The notes below the pieces were generated by a model that saw nothing but the letters and a program-made list of their open reading frames with translations, made no database searches and was not told the origin of the DNA. A program made the translations under genes and the position numbers. Shown here in pieces: positions 16,122 through 24,984 of a DNA stretch of 64,000 bases. Every line of letters starts with the position of its first letter. Position 1 is the first letter of the stretch. Source of the DNA: Microbulbifer harenosus (GTDB taxonomy: Bacteria; Pseudomonadota; Gammaproteobacteria; Pseudomonadales; Cellvibrionaceae); contig NZ_VANI01000014.1 in the NCBI RefSeq assembly GCF_005771435.1, positions 168,284 through 232,283 on the forward strand. Reading direction: 5' to 3'.

Positions 16122-16829
16122 CTACCTGAGCGCGCCCATGCCGAAAAAGACCACAGCCCCAGCGACGGCTGCTACCGGAATCGCCGCGTTGGTCATACCC
16201 ATCAGGGTAAACAACAGGGCAACCACTGCGGTACAGCCCAGTGCCAACGACCACAGCCACGACGTAAACCGCGGGGCCAGCAGCACCAGAAACAGCGCCG
16301 GCAACGCAAACGGCATAACGTCGCCAAGCAGCGGCCACTGCTGTGTCAGTTCCTTACCGGCAATGGCGCCCACTGCGGTACCGCCAATCCAGCTGAACCA
16401 GGCCACCAGCATTGCGCCGATAAACCATCCCAGGCGGTCAGCAGACGGCAGCTGCGGCAGCCGGGTATGGGCCAGTGCAAAGATCTGGTCTGTTAGACCA
16501 TGCATCAGCCACGGCCACAAACGGCTGGTCGAAAGCCATGGCGCCAGATTGGGTCCATAGACGACATGGCGGGCATTGATCAGCAACGTCATCACCACGA
16601 CGAACCAAAGAGGCGCGCCCGAGGCGATCATCGCCACAAACAAAAATTGCGATGCACCGGCATAGACCAGTGTCGAGATTGCCACCGCTTCCCAGCTGCT
16701 GAAACCAGACTGTAGCGCAATCAGCCCAAATGAAATGGCCACCGGGATATACCCCCCCAGCAACGGGATGGATTCGCGGGCCCCCAGAAGCAACGAATGG
16801 TAATTTGAGGTGGCGACTTGCTGGCTCAC
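16122..16829 (-). CDS. azlC: AzlC-family branched-chain amino acid exporter, large subunit
   Basis: An inner-membrane permease of 235 residues with the AzlC arrangement: GYIPVAISFGLIALQSG in the first helix, STLVYAGASQFLFVAMIASG in the second and third, the conserved NARHVVYG, and a polar patch GLTDQIFAL. With AzlD it exports branched-chain amino acids and similar compounds. First gene of a two-gene operon. No regulator is adjacent. Confidence 0.93.
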   Translation of the reverse strand: MSQQVATSNYHSLLLGARESIPLLGGYIPVAISFGLIALQSGFSSWEAVAISTLVYAGASQFLFVAMIASGAPLWFVVVMTLLINARHVVYGPNLAPWLSTSRLWPWLMHGLTDQIFALAHTRLPQLPSADRLGWFIGAMLVAWFSWIGGTAVGAIAGKELTQQWPLLGDVMPFALPALFLVLLAPRFTSWLWSLALGCTAVVALLFTLMGMTNAAIPVAAVAGAVVFFGMGALR

Positions 16830-17133
16830 AGAGTGCCACCTTTATACAGGTCGACAATTGTGTTCAGGTTGCGGTCATGTCGACCGTCGCGGAAATGCCA
16901 TCTCCTCGTGTCGAGAGACGAATTACTCACGGGTACCTCTTTGATTGTGTGGCAAAAGAAATGCTTTATATGAAAAATGCTCCGTGAAAGAAACACCCGG
17001 CTATCCATCTAACAGCCACAATTCATATGACCACTAACGGAATGTCCGGTCGCGATCCCGTTTGTTCCCCTCGCCCAAGTGCTGTATAACCATCCAGTTT
17101 CATCCAGACAGCATCTGATCATACGCCGCAACC
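16830..17133. other. Divergent intergenic region between azlC and the nuclease operon (304 bases)
   Basis: No convincing gene, hairpin or repeat seen. It must carry the azlCD promoter (minus) and the promoter of the nuclease-helicase operon (plus), but no clear -35/-10 pair stands out. Confidence 0.6.
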
Positions 17134-18801
17134 ATGTCCGCCCCTGTTGAACTACCTTCAGACTATTACCTGGCGAACTTCCTCGCCCTCCTTGACTTCG
17201 TTATGTCTCGCTACGAGGACCTGCTATCAGCGGACGAGCGCGGGTTTTACGCAGATTTCCGAGCGCTGGATGTGGACAGCCAACGGCTGTACGTGCGGCT
17301 GCTGTCGCGCAAAGGCAGGCCCTCCGCAGCCGGTGCCCTGTTTCGCCAGCGCAAGCTCGCCTACGCCGAGATTGGTGACCTGTCTGCGGCCGCAGAGCGG
17401 CTGGTGCAGGTGGGATTGCTGCTGCGCAACCCCGATCTGGTGATTGCGGAAATTCTACCGCTGTTCAGCAAAGCGGAGCTGCTGCCACTGAGCGAAATAC
17501 CCCTCCCCCAATCCGTCAAGCGGCCCGCGCTGGAACAGGTACTGCTGGCACAGGACATACCACCAGCAACCCTGCTTGCAGCCGAGCCGATTCTCGCGGT
17601 GCAGGCTGCGGTGCATTTTGACACCTTCAAACTATGCTTATTCGGCAATCTGAACCAGGACCTGACCGATTGGGTACTGCGGGATCTGGGCCTGTACCGC
17701 TATGAGCACTACCCGCTGGATCGCGAGAATCTGCCATTCCAGAGCCGCGCGCAAATCGAGCAACATCTCGGCTATTACGCTGCACTCGTGCACTTTGAGG
17801 AAGACATTGAGGCAGGGGCCGATGCGATTGCGGCCCTGGCGGCGCAGCTCCCGGTAAACACGCAGCAGGACGCCACTCTGCAACGCCGGCTCGACCGCCT
17901 GCGAGTCGCCATGGCCCGGCAACTGGAACGGCTGGATGCACTGGATGCGGCGGATCAGATTTACCGGGCCTGCGCGCACCCACCGGCACGGGAGCGGCGC
18001 GCACGCATAGCGGTAAAACGCGGCGATAGTCAGGCGGGGTTAGCGCTGTGCCGGGAGATACTCGCGGAACCTCTCGATGAAGCGGAAGCGATCTTCGCGG
18101 AGAGCTTCGGTTACCGCACCGCCAAACGGGAAAAAAACCTGCACGGATGGGAGGCGCCCGCGCGCTACCGACCACCGACCGAAACTGTCGCCCTGCCCGC
18201 AGCGCAGGAGTGCGTGGAGCTACTGGCGGCAGCGTGGCTGCAACAGCTCGGCGATTGCCACTACGTAGAAAATACCCTGTTTAACGGCGTGTTCGGGCTG
18301 TTTATTTGGGACATCGTGTTTGCGCCGGTTGCCGGGGCATTTTTCCATCCGTTTCAGATCGCACCCGGCGATTTCCGCACGCCGGACTTTTACCGCGCCC
18401 GTCGTGACATGTTCGAGCAGCGCCTCGGCGAACTGGCGGATGAGCGTTTTGCGGAGCGGGTCTGGCGAAATTTTGATGCGAAATACGGTATCGCCAATCC
18501 GCTTGTCGCCTGGGAGGCGTTGTCCGAGCCGCTGCTGCGTCTGGCGCTCACGCGCATCCCCACCGCACACTGGCTGGTACTGTTCCGACGCCTGCTGAGC
18601 GACATCACCAGTCACCGCAGCGGTCTGCCGGACCTGATCCTGTTTCCGGAAACCGGGGGCTACGAGCTGGTGGAGGTGAAAGGCCCCGGCGACCGGTTGC
18701 AACAGAACCAGCAGCGCTGGCTGGCATACTTCGCCCGCCACCGGATACCGCACCGGGTACTGCACGTCGAGTGGCAGCAGAATGACGGCAACCAGACATG
18801 A
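17134..18801 (+). CDS. FAN1-like structure-specific nuclease (VRR-NUC domain)
   Basis: A protein of 555 residues built like bacterial FAN1: an N-terminal alpha-helical DNA-binding part (about 1-110), a TPR-like helical middle, and a C-terminal VRR-NUC (PD-(D/E)XK) nuclease. Visible active-site residues are Glu379 in the ENTLFNGVFGLFIWD segment, Asp500 in GLPDLILF, and Glu514-Val-Lys516 in LVEVKGPGD, followed by Gln. The length is close to Pseudomonas FAN1. FAN1 enzymes cut 5'-flap DNA and unhook interstrand crosslinks. The next gene, a helicase with its own nuclease domain, overlaps the stop by four bases, and a third gene follows, so this is the first member of a compact DNA-processing operon. 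All catalytic residues look present. Confidence 0.9.
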   Translation: MSAPVELPSDYYLANFLALLDFVMSRYEDLLSADERGFYADFRALDVDSQRLYVRLLSRKGRPSAAGALFRQRKLAYAEIGDLSAAAERLVQVGLLLRNPDLVIAEILPLFSKAELLPLSEIPLPQSVKRPALEQVLLAQDIPPATLLAAEPILAVQAAVHFDTFKLCLFGNLNQDLTDWVLRDLGLYRYEHYPLDRENLPFQSRAQIEQHLGYYAALVHFEEDIEAGADAIAALAAQLPVNTQQDATLQRRLDRLRVAMARQLERLDALDAADQIYRACAHPPARERRARIAVKRGDSQAGLALCREILAEPLDEAEAIFAESFGYRTAKREKNLHGWEAPARYRPPTETVALPAAQECVELLAAAWLQQLGDCHYVENTLFNGVFGLFIWDIVFAPVAGAFFHPFQIAPGDFRTPDFYRARRDMFEQRLGELADERFAERVWRNFDAKYGIANPLVAWEALSEPLLRLALTRIPTAHWLVLFRRLLSDITSHRSGLPDLILFPETGGYELVEVKGPGDRLQQNQQRWLAYFARHRIPHRVLHVEWQQNDGNQT

Positions 18802-21302
18802 CAACGCGTGAGACACTAAAGCTGTCGGTGGGCGAGCTGGTGGCATTTTCCTGCCGCCGCGGCGATCTGATGGCCGACGCCCCCGCCGGCCCAACGGCGC
18901 AGGAGGGCATCCGCGCACATCAGCGCTTGCAAAAAAAGCGACCGGCGGGCAGCGAGGCAGAATACCGGCTGCAAGTGGCCTGCCCGCTGGATGGCCAAAC
19001 CGTACAGCTGAGCGGCCGCGTGGATATCCTGCACCCGCAGCAGGATTTGCATCGCCCGGCGCAACTGGATGAAATCAAGACCACCTACTGCACGCCGGAT
19101 AAACTGCCCGAGGCGGTGCGGGACCTGCACTGGGCGCAGTTGAAAATCTATGGTTTCTGCTATCTGCTGCAGCGCCAGGAGGAAACCGGAAAGCGCCCTG
19201 CCCCGCAGGATCGCCTGCTGCTGCAGATGCTGTGGTACAACCTCAAACAGAAAAAATCGCACCCGGAACGACGCGAATTCAACTGGCCGGAGCTGGAAGA
19301 CTTTGCCCACAATGCCATGCGCACGTACCTGAACTGGCACCACGCCTGGCAGCAGCACCGGCTGGCGGTGCGCACCAGTGCGCGCGCTCTGGAATTCCCC
19401 TTCCCGGATTACCGGCCGGGCCAGCGCGAACTGGCCATTGCCGCCTACCGCTGTCTGCGCGACGGTGGCGAGCTGGTGGTAGAGGCGCCCACCGGCATCG
19501 GCAAAACCGTGAGCACGCTGTTTCCGGCCGTCAAGGCGTTGGGGGAAGACCATCTGGATCAGCTGGTGTATCTCACTGCAAAAAATTCCGGCCGCCAGGT
19601 GGTGCGGGAAACTACGGCGCGTTTGCAGGCCCTCGGACTTGCGCTGTCGCTGCTGGAAATCCAGGCGAAAGACAAAACCTGTGCCTGCCGCCAGGGGCTT
19701 TGCAGCCCGGACGCCGACGGTATCTGTCCGCGCACCGTCGGTTTCTTTGACCGGCTGCCGCAGGCCCGCCAGCGATTGCTGGGAGTATCACGTCTCACAC
19801 CCGACACCCTGGCAAAAGTGGCAGACGAGTTTCAGCTGTGCCCGTTTGAGCTATCGCTCCAGATGCTGCCCTGGGTGGATCTGGTGGTGTGCGATTTCAA
19901 CTATGTATTCGACCCTCTGGTACGCCTGAACAGCCTGCAGACGGGCGACCGGCGCCGCGCGCTGTTGGTGGATGAAGCCCACAACCTGAGTGAGCGCGCC
20001 CGCGGCATGTACACCGCCGAGCTGACGCGCAAAGAGAGCCGGCAGGCGGCGCGGGATTGCACGGGTCTGCCGACGCTACGCCGGTCGATACAAGCGCTGG
20101 TACGCGCGCTGGATCAGTGGGTCGGAGAGCGTACCGACGCCGAACGCTTTGCGGCAGGGGCGGATCGGGACAATACCGAGGTGTGGGTGTCGCCGCTGAC
20201 TAATCCGCCTACGCAGAACGCCGACGCGAAGCATGTACAACGCCCCGAAAGCGTAATGATGGCCGCGCACAAAGTGATGGCCACAGTCAGCCAGATGTGG
20301 GAGCAATCGCAACCACCACCGGAGGAAATCCGCGAATGGCTGCACAATCTGTATCGGTTTCTGACCATTATTGGACTGCCCGCTCTCCAGCATCGCTGCC
20401 TGACCCGGAGAGCGCATCCGGATACGCCCTGGCAGAAACAGGCACTGAAACTGTTCTGCCTCAACGCCGCGGAGTATCTGCAGCAGTGTTACCAGCATTT
20501 CCAGGGCGTGATTCTGTTCTCCGCCACCCTCCGCCCCGCGGGTTATATTCTTCCGCAGCTCGGGGTCGCGGCAGATGCTCCCTACTTCGCACTGCCGTCG
20601 CCGTTCGTCCCAGAGCAGATGGGCACTTTCCTGTGCCCCTTTGTTGATACCCGCTACCGCGCGCGGGACAGTGCCGCCGATGCATTGGTGGATCTGATTG
20701 CGCGGGTGTATCAAAGCCGCCCCGGCAATTACCTGGTATTTTTTCCCTCCTACCGGTTTCTGCAACAGGTGGCCGAGCGTTTCTCGGCACAGCATCCACA
20801 AGTGGATATCATCCAACAGACGGCCGCCGCCGGCGAGCTGGAGCGTGCAGCCTTTCTCGAGCGTTTCAGCGAAAACCGCCGCAGCCTGGGTTTCGCCATC
20901 ATGGGTGGCATTTTCGGCGAGGGCATTGATTATGTGGGTGAGCAACTGGTGGGGTGTATTCTCGCCGGGGTCGGATTGCCGCAGATCAGCGAGGAACAGG
21001 AGTTATTGCGACACGCGATGGCGAGCACGGGCGGGAATGGTTTCGATATCGCCTACCGCTATCCCGGTCTCACCCGGGTGCTGCAGGCGGCGGGGCGCGT
21101 GATCCGCACCGAGACGGATCGCGGCGTGGTGATTCTGGCGGATACCCGCTTTGCCGAGCCATTTTACCAACCGCTGCTGCCGGCGCACTGGCGATTGCAA
21201 ACCTGCGCCACCGGTGAGGCGTTATCGAACGCACTCGGAAATTTCTGGGCCTCAGCCAAAGGTATTGACCTGGCACCCACACTCAGGGCGGAAGTTGAAT
21301 AG
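18798..21302 (+). CDS. PD-(D/E)XK nuclease fused to an XPD/DinG-type Fe-S helicase
   Basis: A protein of 834 residues. The N-terminal part (about 30-150) carries a RecB/Cas4-like nuclease pattern: GRVDIL, then DEIKTT near residue 90 (E-x-K), then HWAQLKIYGFCYL with the downstream Gln. A superfamily 2 helicase follows, with Walker A APTGIGKT near 235, cysteines at about 294-310 and 347 positioned to hold a 4Fe-4S cluster, DEAH near 392, and the arginine-finger motif QAAGRVIR near 765. It is therefore predicted to unwind DNA 5'-to-3' and may also cut it. The start overlaps the FAN1-like gene by four bases. DinG and XPD usually lack the nuclease part. The nuclease call is from motif reading. Confidence 0.88.
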   Translation: MTTRETLKLSVGELVAFSCRRGDLMADAPAGPTAQEGIRAHQRLQKKRPAGSEAEYRLQVACPLDGQTVQLSGRVDILHPQQDLHRPAQLDEIKTTYCTPDKLPEAVRDLHWAQLKIYGFCYLLQRQEETGKRPAPQDRLLLQMLWYNLKQKKSHPERREFNWPELEDFAHNAMRTYLNWHHAWQQHRLAVRTSARALEFPFPDYRPGQRELAIAAYRCLRDGGELVVEAPTGIGKTVSTLFPAVKALGEDHLDQLVYLTAKNSGRQVVRETTARLQALGLALSLLEIQAKDKTCACRQGLCSPDADGICPRTVGFFDRLPQARQRLLGVSRLTPDTLAKVADEFQLCPFELSLQMLPWVDLVVCDFNYVFDPLVRLNSLQTGDRRRALLVDEAHNLSERARGMYTAELTRKESRQAARDCTGLPTLRRSIQALVRALDQWVGERTDAERFAAGADRDNTEVWVSPLTNPPTQNADAKHVQRPESVMMAAHKVMATVSQMWEQSQPPPEEIREWLHNLYRFLTIIGLPALQHRCLTRRAHPDTPWQKQALKLFCLNAAEYLQQCYQHFQGVILFSATLRPAGYILPQLGVAADAPYFALPSPFVPEQMGTFLCPFVDTRYRARDSAADALVDLIARVYQSRPGNYLVFFPSYRFLQQVAERFSAQHPQVDIIQQTAAAGELERAAFLERFSENRRSLGFAIMGGIFGEGIDYVGEQLVGCILAGVGLPQISEEQELLRHAMASTGGNGFDIAYRYPGLTRVLQAAGRVIRTETDRGVVILADTRFAEPFYQPLLPAHWRLQTCATGEALSNALGNFWASAKGIDLAPTLRAEVE

Positions 21303-21304
21303 TC

Positions 21305-22120
21305 ATGGTATCGAAACGCGAGTTCTACCGCCGGGGCCCAATACACAGCGACAGACAGCGCGACGGCCCCCCTGTGAGTTTTGTAGATGTGCGACGGAAA
21401 TTTGGTTTCCGCGCCATCAGCATCGGCCGCTGGGTAACGGAGGCGGAGCGCGACCGCGCCGCGGGATTGTTCTACGACGCCCTGGCGGACCTGATGTCGA
21501 TCCTGCGCGGGCCGGAGATTCTGATCTCCCTGCGCGAGACCCTCGCCTTCCAGTACGGTATCGGCGGGCGGCCGGGCACCATGGCCTTTTACGAACCGGC
21601 CACGCGTACCTTTTCCCTGGCAAAAAATGCCGGACCAGGCTCCATCGCGCACGAGTGGTTCCATGCGCTCGATCACTACCTGGCGGACAAGGCATTCGCG
21701 GATGCAGTTGGCCGCCGCGAACCCAGGCATATCTATGCCTCCGATGCCTGGTTGCGGGACGCGACACCGGTTCCCCACGGTATCAACGATCTGCTGTTCG
21801 CCTGCTTCCGCGCCATCATGCTCGACGAAAGCGGGGAAAACCCCAGCGCGCTGTTCCGCGTTTCCTGTGCCGCGGACAAGGCCAATGGCCGTGTGTATTA
21901 CAGCGACCCCGCAGAAATCTGCGCGCGCGCCTTTGAGGCCTTCGTTCAGGACGCGAGTATCAGCAACAACTTTCTGGTCGCAGGCACCAAAGCCAGCGAA
22001 GAAGCACGCATGGGGCTGTATCCAACAGGCACGCACCGGCAGAGCATCAACGACGCGTTCGAGCGCTATTTTTTCCGCTTGGGGGGTGCGCTGCGCGCGG
22101 AGCAATTGCGCATTCCCTAG
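21305..22120 (+). CDS. CLCA_X/LPD1-like protein with an HExxH metalloprotease motif
   Basis: A protein of 271 residues starting two bases after the helicase stop. The N-terminal half (FGFRAISIGRWV, then long helices) resembles the LPD1 'large polyvalent protein' domain and proteins labelled CLCA_X. Residues 116-124 read HEWFHALDH: an HExxH zinc-site pattern with Asp123 and His124 as possible further ligands. Downstream, residues around CARAFEAFVQDA recur in LPD1 proteins. No signal peptide, so it is cytoplasmic. The position suggests a partner of the nuclease and helicase, perhaps a protease acting on protein-blocked DNA, but the substrate is unknown. The family label is from memory. Confidence 0.8.
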   Translation: MVSKREFYRRGPIHSDRQRDGPPVSFVDVRRKFGFRAISIGRWVTEAERDRAAGLFYDALADLMSILRGPEILISLRETLAFQYGIGGRPGTMAFYEPATRTFSLAKNAGPGSIAHEWFHALDHYLADKAFADAVGRREPRHIYASDAWLRDATPVPHGINDLLFACFRAIMLDESGENPSALFRVSCAADKANGRVYYSDPAEICARAFEAFVQDASISNNFLVAGTKASEEARMGLYPTGTHRQSINDAFERYFFRLGGALRAEQLRIP

Positions 22121-22328
22121 AAAAACGACTGCGCGGGCGCCTCTCGACCACCTCCTGCCACCTGCTCACTGCATTTTCAGTGGTCTCCCGTTGCTCATCG
22201 CGGCTTCCCTGGTTGCGGCAATTTCCTCCAATCAGCTACACTGCCGCCGGAATTAACCCACGCCAGCAGTGACCGCGCCATACTCTGATTCTCACCCCGG
22301 CGAATTGCGTTTGTGCCCGGAGAACACC

Positions 22329-23246
22329 ATGCGATTGGCGACGCCTCTTCCCGATTACCGTATTACCGAGCCGTTCATGAGTAGCGATTTATTACGCCAA
22401 TTACTGCACAACCAACTGGTCTGGAGCATTCTCCTGATTGTGGGTGTGGTGCTGGCGCGATACCTGCTCTCGCAGATGTTCAAGAATTCCAGCTGGGCGC
22501 GGCAGGATATCCGCCGCCGGATTCACATGGTGCACAACTTCGGCAACCTGGTGATGGTGGTCGGGCTGTTCGCCATCTGGGTCTCCGAGCTGCGGGATTT
22601 TGCCCTGTCGATCGCGGCGTTTTCTGTGGCGATTGTGATTGCACTGCGGGATGTGGTGCAGTGTCTGGTGGGAGGCATCTACCAGGCGAGCATGCGCTCC
22701 TTCACCATTGGTGACTGGGTGCGTATCGGCGACCAGTTTGGCGAGGTGATCGACAACAACTGGCTCAGCACCACCCTGCTGGAAATTGATCCCCACGGCC
22801 TCGGCAACGGTTATACCGGCACCACGCTGTATGTGCCGAACAGCGTGTTCTTTTCCCAATCGGTAAAGAATCTCAACTTCATGCGCCGCTATATCGAGCA
22901 CACCTTTTCCATCGTGCGCGAGAGCAAAGGGCAGAATCCGTTTGTGGTCAAACAATTCATCACTGACCGCGTACTGCAATACTGCGAGTCCTTCAAGGAC
23001 GTGGCGGAACGCTACTGCAAACTGATTGAAAACCGCATGGGCGTGGAGCTCGCCAGCACCGAACCGAAAATCGAGTTCCGCACCAGTGATATCGGCCACG
23101 ACGTGCTGACCATCACCCTGTTCTGCCCGCGCGAAGCCGCCACCGAGATCGAGCAGAAGGTGACCGAAGACTTCTATCGTTTCTGGTACGGCAACACTGG
23201 CAGCAATACAGAAGCCGGCCAAGCCGCGACCCCAGTCAAAAACTGA
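22329..23246 (+). CDS. MscS-family small-conductance mechanosensitive channel
   Basis: An inner-membrane channel of 305 residues that releases solutes on hypo-osmotic shock. It has helices near 30-50, 70-90 and 95-115, the last carrying the pore-lining region (SVAIVIALRDVVQCLVGGIY), then the beta domain with FTIGDWVRIGDQFGEV and the YVPNSVFFSQSVKN segment. The open frame reaches back to 22269, but GGAG about 8 bases before the ATG at 22329 picks this start; the ATG at 22377 is another choice. The C-terminus is longer than a minimal MscS. Its last codons overlap an antiparallel gene remnant. Confidence 0.9.
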   Translation: MRLATPLPDYRITEPFMSSDLLRQLLHNQLVWSILLIVGVVLARYLLSQMFKNSSWARQDIRRRIHMVHNFGNLVMVVGLFAIWVSELRDFALSIAAFSVAIVIALRDVVQCLVGGIYQASMRSFTIGDWVRIGDQFGEVIDNNWLSTTLLEIDPHGLGNGYTGTTLYVPNSVFFSQSVKNLNFMRRYIEHTFSIVRESKGQNPFVVKQFITDRVLQYCESFKDVAERYCKLIENRMGVELASTEPKIEFRTSDIGHDVLTITLFCPREAATEIEQKVTEDFYRFWYGNTGSNTEAGQAATPVKN

Positions 23247-23397
23247 ACGTCATCTGACTGTAGATATAGCTCGTGGGGGCGGTATTATCCCCTGCGTTAT
23301 CGGCACTGTGCGCCGCATAGGCGTCGCCTTTATCCAGCAGCGCCAGGCCAAATTCCGTCTGCCACTGCTGCCCGATAGGAATCTGCACACGTCCCTA
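23236..23397 (-). pseudogene. C-terminal fragment of an outer-membrane beta-barrel protein
   Basis: On the minus strand an open frame of about 53 codons runs from a stop near 23397 to a TGA at 23236-23238. It ends in alternating hydrophobic/polar strands: WQTEFGLALLDKGDAY, then SYIYSQMTFSF with a terminal Phe, the classic BAM signal of an outer-membrane barrel. There is no credible start, and a stop lies upstream in frame, so only the last two barrel strands survive. The fragment overlaps the 3' end of the MscS gene by 11 bases. The modABC promoter region begins immediately upstream of it. I cannot name the parent porin. Confidence 0.45.
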
Positions 23398-23410
23398 TGC
23401 TTGATCTGGC

Positions 23411-23436
23411 CCGCTATATACATGACTATATAGCGG
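23411..23436. promoter_or_regulatory. ModE-binding site of the modABC operon
   Basis: A perfect inverted repeat of two 10-base arms, CCGCTATATA and TATATAGCGG, separated by CATGAC. It matches the known ModE operator form (TATATA-N6-TATATA core with outer CG). It lies 44 bases before the modA start. ModE bound to molybdate is expected to repress here. The modE gene itself is at the far end of the cluster. Confidence 0.88.
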
Positions 23437-23480
23437 TGGCAGATTATTTAGCCACGCCTGTCCACTCAAGGAGAATTGAA

Positions 23481-24305
23481 GTGCGAAGGTCACTGTGGGG
23501 TATTGTCATGCAGCGCAACATGCTGGTGATGAAAGGTCTGCTTGCGCTTGCGGTGATACTGGCAGGCAGCGCGCGCGCTGACGAGCTGACCGTGGCCGTG
23601 GCTTCGAATTTCACCGCGCCGATGCAGGAACTTGCGCGGCAGTTCGAGGCCCGCAGCGGGCACAAGCTCAAATTATCCTTCGGCTCATCGGGAAAGTTCT
23701 TCGCGCAAATCAGCCACGGCGCTCCCTACCATGCGTTCTTCTCTGCGGATCAGGCGAAGCCCGCCAAATTGGTAGAGCTGGAACTTGCCGATGCCAGTAG
23801 CCGCTTTACCTATGCAGAAGGCAAGCTGGCTCTGTGGTCCCGGAAGCCCGAGCTTGTTGACGCCGAGGGTGAAGTGCTAAAACGCGGCGAATTCCGCAAA
23901 CTCGCACTGGCCAACCCGAAGCTGGCGCCGTATGGCGCAGCGGCGGTCGAAGTGCTTCAGCACTTGCAGCTGGAAGAGCAAACCAGAGCGCACTGGGTAC
24001 ACGGTGAGAACATCTCCCAGACCTACCAGTTTGTCGCGAGCGGTAATGCGGACCTCGGCATGGTGGCACTGTCGCAGATTCTGGAAAACAGAAAGGTCGC
24101 GGAGGGCTCAGCCTGGATTGTGCCCGCACAGCTCTACAACCCGATCCGGCAGGATGCCGTGGTACTGAAGCGCGGCGCCAACGCGCCAGCACTGCGTGAA
24201 TTCTGGACTTACATACAGAGTGCCGAGGCGAAAGAGATCATCCGCGCCTACGGATACAGTACTCCGCCACAAGACGGTAACGGGCGCGATAATGCTGACA
24301 GATGA
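23481..24305 (+). CDS. modA: Molybdate ABC transporter, periplasmic binding protein
   Basis: Periplasmic molybdate (and tungstate) binding protein of 274 residues. The GTG at 23481 has AAGGAGA about 7 bases before it and lies past the ModE site, so it is preferred over earlier in-frame codons; ATG 23508 is the alternative. A signal peptide (hydrophobic [10 protein letters not shown], cleavage after ARA) leads into [16 protein letters not shown], the family start with the oxyanion-binding Ser. [11 protein letters not shown] and the YGAAAVEVL segment are also typical. The 3' end overlaps modB by 14 bases. Confidence 0.94.
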   Translation: MRRSLWGIVMQRNMLVMKGLLALAVILAGSARADELTVAVASNFTAPMQELARQFEARSGHKLKLSFGSSGKFFAQISHGAPYHAFFSADQAKPAKLVELELADASSRFTYAEGKLALWSRKPELVDAEGEVLKRGEFRKLALANPKLAPYGAAAVEVLQHLQLEEQTRAHWVHGENISQTYQFVASGNADLGMVALSQILENRKVAEGSAWIVPAQLYNPIRQDAVVLKRGANAPALREFWTYIQSAEAKEIIRAYGYSTPPQDGNGRDNADR

Positions 24306-24984
24306 CGACCTCGCGGCCATCTGGCTGACACTGCGCCTGGCCACCACCGTTACAATCCTGCTATTGATTATTGGCACGCCTCTCGCGTTGTGGCTCGCAA
24401 ATACCCGATCCCTGGCAAAGGGCCCCGTGAGCGCTCTGGTAGCACTGCCACTGGTGTTGCCGCCCACCGTGATCGGTTTCTACCTGCTTATGTTCATGGG
24501 GCCATCCGGCCCCATTGGCCAGCTTACCGAGACGCTGGGGCTCGGCACCCTGCCGTTTACATTTTGGGGGTTGGTGGTGGCTTCCGTAATTTATTCACTG
24601 CCGTTTGTGGTCCAGCCGATCCGCAACGCCATTGAGGCGCAAGGCGCGCGCCCTTCAGAAGTCGCGGCAACACTGCGCGCCAGCCTCTGGGACCGGTTCT
24701 GGAGTGTAACGCTGCCACTCGCCAAACCCGGTATTCTCACCGCGTCCGTATTGGGTTTTGCTCATACGGTGGGTGAATTCGGTGTGGTACTGATGATCGG
24801 CGGGAATATTCCCGGTGAAACCCGAGTGGTATCGGTACAGATCTACGATCACGTGGAAGCGCTCGAATACGCTCAGGCACACTGGCTGTCTGCGGTGATG
24901 GTCGGCTTTTCATTTGTCGTGCTGCTTGCACTGTACCTGCTGCAGCAGCGCAAATCTGCGTTAGGAACGCCCTATGGGATTTGA
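24292..24984 (+). CDS. modB: Molybdate ABC transporter, permease
   Basis: Inner-membrane permease of 230 residues with five to six helices and the ABC-permease EAA loop ([22 protein letters not shown]) that contacts ModC. The start at 24292 gives the normal ModB N-terminus ([17 protein letters not shown]). The frame extends further upstream only because it overlaps modA. It overlaps modA by 14 bases and modC by 11, so translation is coupled. Confidence 0.95.
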   Translation: MLTDDDLAAIWLTLRLATTVTILLLIIGTPLALWLANTRSLAKGPVSALVALPLVLPPTVIGFYLLMFMGPSGPIGQLTETLGLGTLPFTFWGLVVASVIYSLPFVVQPIRNAIEAQGARPSEVAATLRASLWDRFWSVTLPLAKPGILTASVLGFAHTVGEFGVVLMIGGNIPGETRVVSVQIYDHVEALEYAQAHWLSAVMVGFSFVVLLALYLLQQRKSALGTPYGI

